Assembly: GCA_031267715.1 (NCBI GenBank)
Contig: JAIRYQ010000002.1
Span: forward strand, 310,001 to 374,000
DNA: 64,000 bases
Direction: 5' to 3'
Source of the DNA: Candidatus Endomicrobiellum glyptotermitis
Lineage (GTDB): Bacteria > Elusimicrobiota > Endomicrobiia > Endomicrobiales > Endomicrobiaceae
Below the pieces are notes generated by a model, which did no database searches, was not told where the DNA came from, and saw only the letters and a list, made by a program, of their open reading frames with translations. Below, one piece after another: positions 58,407 to 64,000 of this stretch; the first letter of the stretch is position 1; the number at the start of each line of letters is the position of its first letter. The translations under genes were made by a program, and so were the position numbers.

Positions 58407-59963
58407 TCATTTTGCCAAAGCTTGTACCCTGGTTTCACGAATCACAGTAATTTTAATTTGCCCCGGATATTCCAGTTCCTGCTCCACTTTTTTGGCTATA
58501 TCATAAGCTAAAAGCTGCGCCTGTTTATCATTAATACATTCAGATTCTACAAGTATCCTCACCTCTCTTCCAGCTTGTATTGCATAAGCTATTGAAACAC
58601 CTTTAAAATCTTTCGCGATTTTTTCAAGTTCTTCTAAACGTTTAAGATAATGTTCTACCGACTCTCTTCTTGCACCTGGTCTTGCTGCTGAAATTACATC
58701 TGCAGCAGCTATAATAAAAGCTTCAGGAGTCTCTGGAGTTTCAAAACCTTCATGATGTGATAAAATTGCATTCACCATCTTCGCAGATTCGCCACACTTC
58801 TTAGCTATATCAGCTGAAATTTGATGGTGAGTGCCATCAACTTCATGATCAACAGCTTTGCCTATATCATGCAGTAACGCTGCTTTTTTACAAAACGCTA
58901 TATCAAGACCCAACTCGCCAGCTATAGATCCTGCAAGCCATACAACTTCCAATGTGTGTTGAAGTTGATTTTGCCCGTATGAAGTCCTATATTTTAATTT
59001 TCCAAGCAGCTTAATAACCTCAGGGTTGAGTCCAGGGACCCCAGCATCTATTGCAGCTTGTTCTCCAACCTCTTTAATGTATTGACTTATTTCTTTTTTT
59101 ACTTTTTCAACAACTTCCTCAATCCTCGTAGGGTGAATTCTTCCATCGATAATTAGCCTTTCTAAGGCAATTTTCGCTATTTGCCTTCTCACACCATCAA
59201 AAGACGAAATAGTTATTGCTTCTGGAGTATCGTCAACTATCAAATCAACACCTGTCACATACTCAAAAGCTCTTATATTTCTACCTTCCCTTCCTATAAT
59301 TCTTCCTTTTATTTCATCGTTTGGAATCTGAACAGCTGATGTAGTAATATCCGCCGTATGATCTGCAGCTACCCGCTGTATTGCAATGGAAAGAATTTCT
59401 TTGGACTTCTTATCAGCACTCTCACGTGTTTCTTGTTCAAGCTTTTGTAATAGTACCACCGCATCTCGTTTTGCTTCCTCTTCCATTTCATTTATAAGAG
59501 TTTTTTTTGCTTGTTCTTTTGTCATTTCTGAAGTTTTTTCAAGAATTTTCTTTTGTTCTTCTTTTATTTTATCAATTTCCAAAAATTTTGTAGAAAGCAG
59601 CTGTTCTCTTAAAGAAAAACTTTTTTCCTTTATCGTTAAATCCTTTTCCCTTCTATCAGCCGCATCAGTCTTGCGGTCTAAATTTTCTTCACGTTGATCC
59701 AAGCGGTTTTCTGTATTTCGAATAGACTGCCTTTTTTCCTTTATTTCTTGTTCAAATTCTTTTCTTTCACTGTCAACTATTAACTTCGCTTCTAAGAGAG
59801 CTTCTTTTGACTTTGTTTCCGCTATTAGTTTAGCTTCTTTTATGGTTCTCTCTGAAATCTGTTCTATTGATTTAGCACTTAATTTCGCATAAGCAAATCG
59901 TAAAATATATCCAACAACCAAAGCTATGAAAGCGGTTATAATAATCACCACTATATCCCCCAT
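58407..59963 (-). CDS. rny: Ribonuclease Y
   Basis: RNase Y is a membrane-anchored endonuclease that starts mRNA decay. The 518-residue protein has one N-terminal membrane helix ([18 protein letters not shown]), a long charged coiled coil (about residues 28-200), a KH domain ([32 protein letters not shown], about residues 208-240) and an HD domain ([25 protein letters not shown], about residues 360-385). The ribosome site AAGGAG lies 8 bases before the ATG. No damage is seen. It lies 12 bp after the ygfA stop in the same direction. Confidence 0.97.
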   Translation of the reverse strand: MGDIVVIIITAFIALVVGYILRFAYAKLSAKSIEQISERTIKEAKLIAETKSKEALLEAKLIVDSERKEFEQEIKEKRQSIRNTENRLDQREENLDRKTDAADRREKDLTIKEKSFSLREQLLSTKFLEIDKIKEEQKKILEKTSEMTKEQAKKTLINEMEEEAKRDAVVLLQKLEQETRESADKKSKEILSIAIQRVAADHTADITTSAVQIPNDEIKGRIIGREGRNIRAFEYVTGVDLIVDDTPEAITISSFDGVRRQIAKIALERLIIDGRIHPTRIEEVVEKVKKEISQYIKEVGEQAAIDAGVPGLNPEVIKLLGKLKYRTSYGQNQLQHTLEVVWLAGSIAGELGLDIAFCKKAALLHDIGKAVDHEVDGTHHQISADIAKKCGESAKMVNAILSHHEGFETPETPEAFIIAAADVISAARPGARRESVEHYLKRLEELEKIAKDFKGVSIAYAIQAGREVRILVESECINDKQAQLLAYDIAKKVEQELEYPGQIKITVIRETRVQALAK

Positions 59964-59975
59964 CTCCTCTGCTCC

Positions 59976-60569
59976 TTAATTTTTTTTAACCTGAATGAGC
60001 CTCTTCTCAGTGATAATAACACCCACAGGAATATCATATTTTCCTGTCGGAACTTTATCTGTAATCTGAAAATCATAAGCAAGTCCAACAGTTTTATCAA
60101 ACGGCACACTTTTAAGCCACCTATCATAGTAGCCTCTACCATAGCCTGTTCTATATCCGTTTGCGTTAAATGCGATAGCAGGAATAAAAAACAGATCTAT
60201 ATCATTTTTCTCAATAATATTTTCAGGATTTATTTTAGGTTGTCTTATACCACAGACTAACTGATAGGCATCCCCAAGTGTAGAAATTTTTACAGCATGC
60301 ATCTCTATATCTCTAGGAGTTTTTATTGCAGGAACAACAATTGTTTTCCCTTCATCAAACGCCAAATCTATCATAAAATCAGTAAAAACCTCAGAACCAC
60401 AAGATAAGTAAAACATTACAATTTTCGCGCTACTATATATGGAAAGTCTTCTGACTTTCATAAAAATACCAACGCTATAAGAGGCCATTAAAACAGGGTT
60501 TACCATACTCCTCAACTTTAAAAATTCAACCCTTATTTTTATTTTTTCTGATTCCAAATAATCGTTCAC
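59976..60569 (-). CDS. ygfA: 5-formyltetrahydrofolate cyclo-ligase
   Basis: The enzyme turns 5-formyl-THF to methenyl-THF with ATP. The 197-residue protein has YLSCGSEVFTDFMIDLAFDEGKTIVVPAI, the substrate/ATP motif LFFIPAIAFNANGYRTGYGRGYYDRWL (about residues 130-156) and KTVGLAYDFQI. The start is unclear. GTG 60569 has no near ribosome site, while AGGAGAG sits 5 bases before TTG 60583 and 4 before ATT 60584. TTG runs out of frame after A8, but ATT is in frame. The pseudogene of rarA lies just upstream. Confidence 0.93.
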   Translation of the reverse strand: MNDYLESEKIKIRVEFLKLRSMVNPVLMASYSVGIFMKVRRLSIYSSAKIVMFYLSCGSEVFTDFMIDLAFDEGKTIVVPAIKTPRDIEMHAVKISTLGDAYQLVCGIRQPKINPENIIEKNDIDLFFIPAIAFNANGYRTGYGRGYYDRWLKSVPFDKTVGLAYDFQITDKVPTGKYDIPVGVIITEKRLIQVKKN

Positions 60570-60609
60570 TGGTTTTTTTTCAATATCACTCTCCTATCGG
60601 TGCATAGAG

Positions 60610-61135
60610 TTTAATAGTACACAACCAGTAATTATTGGTTGCTACAACTACTAAAGCAACCAATAATGCTACTGTGTGTCTTTCTCAACATATAAATGGC
60701 AATGAATCACGCTGTGAATAATCAAAGCAATAAAATCCATCCAAGTGCATAAGTGTATATAAGAACAGTTTTTTATCCGACATTTTAATTTTTGACCTTG
60801 CACCCTCTACTATTTTCCTTATATCCTCTAACATACCTACGCCAACCATCACAACTGTATTTGCCTACTCAAGGCGAGCTTATGTCCTTAGAGTAACCAC
60901 CCCCTCTAACCGATGTATTTTTTAAATCTTTTGTTCCAAGGGTGGACAAAAAGAATCGCAAAGCATAAACTATCATCTTCCATTAATCTACGTAAAAGCT
61001 ATCCTTACCTACTATTTACTATTAGATTGTCTTGCTATACAAATTCTTCAAAATTCCGCGGTGACATCTTCACAACCCCCCCAGAGGCTGACTTTGTTTG
61101 CTCACATTATTCACAAATAAATCTTTCTGCTCCAT
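60610..61135 (-). pseudogene. rarA: Truncated pseudogene of replication-associated recombination protein RarA
   Basis: On the minus strand a start MEQKDLFVNNVSKQSQPLGG is followed in another frame by MSPRNFEEFV and QDNLIV (family MRPxxxxEFVGQxHL). After several stops comes GMLEDIRKIVEGARSKIKMS with DKKLFLYTLMHLDGFYCFDY and SQRDSLPFI (family GVKDIR...A...FxDEIHRFNKxQQDALLPxVE). The Walker A region is destroyed and the C-terminal two thirds, beyond about residue 140, are missing. RarA is the AAA+ protein acting at stalled forks. The remaining DNA separates zapA from ygfA. Confidence 0.82.
60619..60679. repeat. Long hairpin upstream of ygfA
   Basis: ATTATTGGTTGCT (60631-60643) and AGCAACCAATAAT (60655-60667) are perfect complements with an 11-base loop. 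After a 2-base bulge the stem continues with CAGTA/TACTG, and after another bulge with ACACA/TGTGT, giving 23 paired bases. It lies inside the end of pseudo-rarA, 50 bp upstream of the ygfA start. No T-run follows, so it is not a normal terminator. Confidence 0.7.
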
Positions 61136-61395
61136 AGTATAAAAAACACCCGTCAATAATCTTTTTCCATCTAGAGAAAATTTTCCCCAAAAAAAGCATA
61201 CCCGTCTTTTTAGTGATTATTTTTCACAGCAGCAGATTCTCAAAATTCAAAAATGGAAAACTTAAAATTGCTTGAAAACACATAGAAATGCAAACCCAAA
61301 ACGCAGTATTACTCCCCTTAGACGATGCAAACTCATCAACCGCAACAACTTCTTAAAACGCCCTAAGACCCAAATAGGAGATCTAAAAAAATATT
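61136..61395. other. Short gap between zapA and pseudo-rarA
   Basis: I see no gene in these 260 bp. In many proteobacteria 6S RNA lies between zapA and ygfA, but I cannot recognise a 6S-like fold here by eye. Confidence 0.4.
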
Positions 61396-61692
61396 TTAAC
61401 TTATATAATCAGTCTTACTTAATTGCCCAATAAACTCTTTTATTTTTTCTTCATAGTTATTTGAAATATTTTCTCTCAAATCTCTTAGTTTAAGCAGTTC
61501 TGTAGCAATTTTTATAGCCGTCAAAGCACATATTTTCTGAGTATCAGGAACATTGATATTTTCCTTTTTTACTTCTATCCATCGATCGTTTACAAAGTTT
61601 ACAATTCTATTAAAGCTCAACTCATCTATACTATCTATCTTTAAATCTATCTCTCTTCCCATAATTCTCTCACGAATTGTCATCATAATCAC
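61396..61692 (-). CDS. zapA: Cell-division protein ZapA
   Basis: ZapA binds and bundles FtsZ at the division ring. The 98-residue protein has the ZapA start IRERIMGREIDLKIDSIDE (family: VxIxGxxYxxKxxxxxE) and a mid-domain QKICALTAIKIATELLKLRD before a C-terminal coiled coil. The true start may be the fourth codon (MTIRERI). It begins within one base of the stop of the upstream coiled-coil gene. The order zapA-rny or zapA-ygfA-rny is found in other bacteria. Confidence 0.87.
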   Translation of the reverse strand: MIMMTIRERIMGREIDLKIDSIDELSFNRIVNFVNDRWIEVKKENINVPDTQKICALTAIKIATELLKLRDLRENISNNYEEKIKEFIGQLSKTDYIS

Positions 61693-61919
61693 TAAACCTT
61701 TACGGTATCAATTTTTTTTATAATTCTTTCAATTTTACAAGTAGCAAGTTCAATATTTTTCTTCATCAATATATACTCACTTACTTGTTTTTTGCTGCGT
61801 TCATTTTCTTTTCTCAAATAGTCCACCTCCAATCTAAGTCTACAATTTTCATCATTAAGTCTTTCCAATTTTTCTACTGTTTTTTTAATCCATACAGATA
61901 AAATTTCGAGGTTCTCCAT
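61692..61919 (-). CDS. Small coiled-coil protein, ZapB-like
   Basis: The 75-residue protein is almost entirely heptad coiled coil: VEKLERLNDENCRLRLEVDYLRKENERSKKQV. It starts at ATG 61919 and ends where zapA begins, so the two are coupled. Size, coiled-coil nature and link to zapA suggest a divisome partner like ZapB, but sequence similarity for such proteins is weak and this is an inference. Confidence 0.6.
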   Translation of the reverse strand: MENLEILSVWIKKTVEKLERLNDENCRLRLEVDYLRKENERSKKQVSEYILMKKNIELATCKIERIIKKIDTVKV

Positions 61920-61961
61920 GACGTTATTCTATAACTTGACCTAGAATTTGTCAATGTGTTT

Positions 61962-63461
61962 TTATAACATAATATAATCTTTGGGAAATATGTTCGCTTG
62001 TCCTAAAATTCCTGATTCATCAAAACTCTTTTTCAATTTTGACATTTCTTTAAAACCTCTCTTGCCAAGCATTTTTTTTAAGAAAATATGTTTAAGTTTT
62101 CCTATTCCGTGTTCTGCTGAAACCGTTCCACCAATGTCAATAGTTTTTTGAGCAATATCAGAACAAATATACATACATTGCTTATATTCTTTTTCATTTG
62201 AGGCTAGAATATTTGTATGTAAATGACTTTCACCTATATGTCCAAAAGTCAAATTAAAAACACCCATTCTTTTAAACTTTTTATCACAAAAATCAATAAT
62301 TGTAAGCAATTTATCTTCCGGAACTGCAAAGTCTGTACCAATTTTTGGGAGATTATTCTTTCTAACTATTTCATTTACACGCTCTGGAATTCTATGTCTA
62401 AAAACTCTAAGTTTTTCCTGCTGTGCTAAATTTGAAGCAAACCAAATTTTTTCTAAATCAATACCACTATCATCCATCACTTCAATCCATTTTTTCATTA
62501 AAATATCAGAATTATTTTCATAGATATCCTGCTCAAACATAACACCACCCACAACGTTCTCAAGTATAGCAGGATAATCACTTTTTACAATAGACAATGC
62601 ATTCTTGTCAAAATATTCCAAAGACATCACGTTAATTGCATTTCTTACATTTCCGCATTTTGACATTTTAGAGATACTTTTTATTTTACACACAAATTCA
62701 TATAATCTATTGAGACTATCGAAGAATATAATGCCACCAAAAACTTCTTTAAAATGAGGAATAAGTTTGAGAACAGCCTCAACAATAACACAGAGGGTAC
62801 CCTCTGATCCAATCAGAACATCTACTAAATCGGCTCTTTGGCGATTGTAGTATCCTGCGGCATTTTTTACATTAGGCAAGCAGTATTTCGGAAGCATCAC
62901 ACGCTTTTTATTTTTGTTTGTGTCAAAAATTATTTCGCCGCTTTTATTCGCAAAATACCTCCCCCTTTCGAAGCAACCTTGAGAACCATCTGAAAAAACA
63001 ACTTTTAAAGCCATAACATAATCTCTTGTAACGCCAAACTTAAAACCCCTCCCCCCAGAAGCATTAGTGGATATATTACCTCCTATAGACGCACTTTGCT
63101 CTGTAGGATCTGGTGGGTACATCCATCCCTTTTCAAAAGCCTTTAGTTTTATATCACGGATTTTCGCTCCTGCTTGAACAACAATTAAAGCATTATTATC
63201 ATTTATTTCATTTATTTCACTGATCTTATTTAGTTTCTCCAAAGATAACACACTTCCGCCAAAAGCAAGCCCAGAAGCAGTATTTCCAGTAAGCGCCCCT
63301 ACAATAGTCACAGGTGTTCTTGATTTAGACATCTCAATGAGAAACTCACAAATATCACATTCATTTTCAGCTATCGCAACAAAATCAGCACTAGAGCCTA
63401 TAACCCCTGAACTATCTTCAAAATAATTTTTAATTGTATTTTTATCGCTTTTTATTATCAC
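61962..63461 (-). CDS. glcD: FAD-linked oxidase (glycolate/D-lactate dehydrogenase family)
   Basis: The 499-residue protein has an N-terminal FAD_binding_4 domain (RTPVTIVGALTGNTASGLAFGG, then QAGAKIRDIKLKAFEKGWMYPPDPTEQSASIGGNISTNASGGRGFKFG, then LIGSEGTLCVIVEAVLKL). The C-terminal FAD-oxidase part has GTDFAVPEDKL, FGHIGESHLHTNIL and GGTVSAEHGIGKLK. These enzymes oxidise 2-hydroxy acids such as D-lactate or glycolate. The usual GAGTGL loop has changed to GALTGN. No glcE/F or Fe-S partner is visible. It starts at GTG. Substrate unknown; the gene symbol is by family only. Confidence 0.82.
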   Translation of the reverse strand: MIIKSDKNTIKNYFEDSSGVIGSSADFVAIAENECDICEFLIEMSKSRTPVTIVGALTGNTASGLAFGGSVLSLEKLNKISEINEINDNNALIVVQAGAKIRDIKLKAFEKGWMYPPDPTEQSASIGGNISTNASGGRGFKFGVTRDYVMALKVVFSDGSQGCFERGRYFANKSGEIIFDTNKNKKRVMLPKYCLPNVKNAAGYYNRQRADLVDVLIGSEGTLCVIVEAVLKLIPHFKEVFGGIIFFDSLNRLYEFVCKIKSISKMSKCGNVRNAINVMSLEYFDKNALSIVKSDYPAILENVVGGVMFEQDIYENNSDILMKKWIEVMDDSGIDLEKIWFASNLAQQEKLRVFRHRIPERVNEIVRKNNLPKIGTDFAVPEDKLLTIIDFCDKKFKRMGVFNLTFGHIGESHLHTNILASNEKEYKQCMYICSDIAQKTIDIGGTVSAEHGIGKLKHIFLKKMLGKRGFKEMSKLKKSFDESGILGQANIFPKDYIML

Positions 63462-64000
63462 ACTATTATCCTAAAACACTTCTCAAAATATGCTATATCT
63501 ACTTATACATATTGAAACATATAACACCATTGGTATGATTCTCCAAAACAATAGAAAATTTTAAAAGCTCGCAAATTTTTTCTGTACACCTATGTTTAGA
63601 AAGGCACATGGCACCTTTTTATATAGATGTTTTAATTGATCTGATTACTTGAGAAAATGATAATGTTTGTGAAATGTACATATATGCAGCATGTCAAGCA
63701 ATCATTCTGAAAATCTCACATTTTCCATATAAGGCTAACTACATTCTTCTTTTTGCCTTATATTACCATTTATCTCACTCTTTGCTTTGTGCACATCATT
63801 AGCTTTGCACCATAGATCCATATCTGTTATGGGGGATTAATTATACTATACGGATAGTCAAAATACACAGTAGATTGCAAACAAATTACTACGAAACACC
63901 GAAAATACTTTATTTCCAAGCGTGTGCCCGAGCCGCACACAAAAACAAACACGTTTACTTGTTACGCTGAAAATCGTTCACTTTACGACCGCCCTCCATC
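63462..64000. other. Non-coding right end of window
   Basis: No intact ORF is seen. A minus-strand fragment at about 63540-63620 reads CLSKHRCTEKICELLKFSIV and may be a decayed end of a gene; I cannot name it. Confidence 0.4.

Noticed and set aside
60570-61395. 6S RNA between zapA and ygfA
   Set aside because: Most of the interval is explained by pseudo-rarA, and no 6S-like fold could be recognised by eye; a model search would settle it.

Overview
The window is AT-rich bacterial DNA packed with single-copy housekeeping genes, broken up by long stretches that hold only the wreckage of genes. It encodes a Gram-negative type envelope (LptE-like lipoprotein, SurA-like chaperone, YajC, SecG), the MEP isoprenoid pathway (dxs, ispE, a polyprenyl synthase), ZapA, RNase Y and intact amino-acid and vitamin genes (argC, argJ, proA, pdxA, the thiazole branch of thiamine synthesis, birA, nadD, nadK). 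At least four pseudogenes can be recognised by reading across frames (rsmI, dprA, hsdR, rarA). No insertion sequence, CRISPR array or rRNA is seen. This is the picture of a genome in active reduction, most likely an endosymbiont of the Elusimicrobia (Endomicrobium, symbionts of termite-gut flagellates). That name is an inference from gene content and style, not a database match.

Layout. 1-11.0 kb, mostly minus strand: an HD-domain protein cut by the window edge, yajC, dead DNA, a second HD-domain protein, ogg (plus), ybaB, birA, dead DNA, nth with a 49-codon small ORF in front, tRNA-Asp, glyA, tsaC, argJ, argC. 11.1-16.6 kb: pseudo-rsmI (minus), then a plus-strand unit of a consensus promoter, pseudo-dprA, topA and xer, closed by a perfect bidirectional terminator. 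16.7-25.2 kb, minus: groES-groEL behind two tandem promoter/CIRCE modules, 1.5 kb of dead DNA, thrS, tRNA-Pro, merR-like, HU, plsY, der. 25.2-28.9 kb: dead DNA containing the C-terminal half of a type I restriction hsdR gene. 28.9-31.9 kb, minus: gap, pgk, secG, tRNA-Leu, tRNA-Gly. 32.4-40.4 kb, plus: aconitase, proA, ychF, surA-like, pdxA, ispE, tRNA-Gln. 40.4-45.2 kb: nadK (minus), thiL-tsaE-tsaB (plus, apparently leaderless behind a palindrome), nadD (minus). 45.5-49.6 kb, plus: thiG-thiH-thiE/S-thiF-rpsT. 49.7-63.5 kb, minus: holA, lptE, leuS, dxs, ispA, xseB, xseA, rny, ygfA, pseudo-rarA, zapA, a ZapB-like coiled-coil gene, and a FAD-linked oxidase.

How the genes fit together. dxs, ispE and ispA supply isoprenoids. 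thiG, thiH, thiE/thiS, thiF and thiL cover thiazole formation, coupling and the last phosphorylation of thiamine; dxs makes a thiazole and pyridoxal precursor, and pdxA serves PLP. tsaB, tsaC and tsaE are three parts of the tRNA t6A pathway. gap-pgk-secG-tRNA-Leu is a conserved glycolysis/secretion cluster from which tpiA is missing. Losses fall on non-essential DNA and RNA functions: DNA uptake (dprA), restriction (hsdR), replication-stress response (rarA) and one rRNA methylation (rsmI). The repair genes ogg, nth and xseAB stay intact. No wholly new system stands out. The features most worth a check are the duplicated groE control module, the thiE/thiS start and fusion, the leaderless palindromic thiL promoter, two small intact ORFs, and the hairpin directly in front of pgk.
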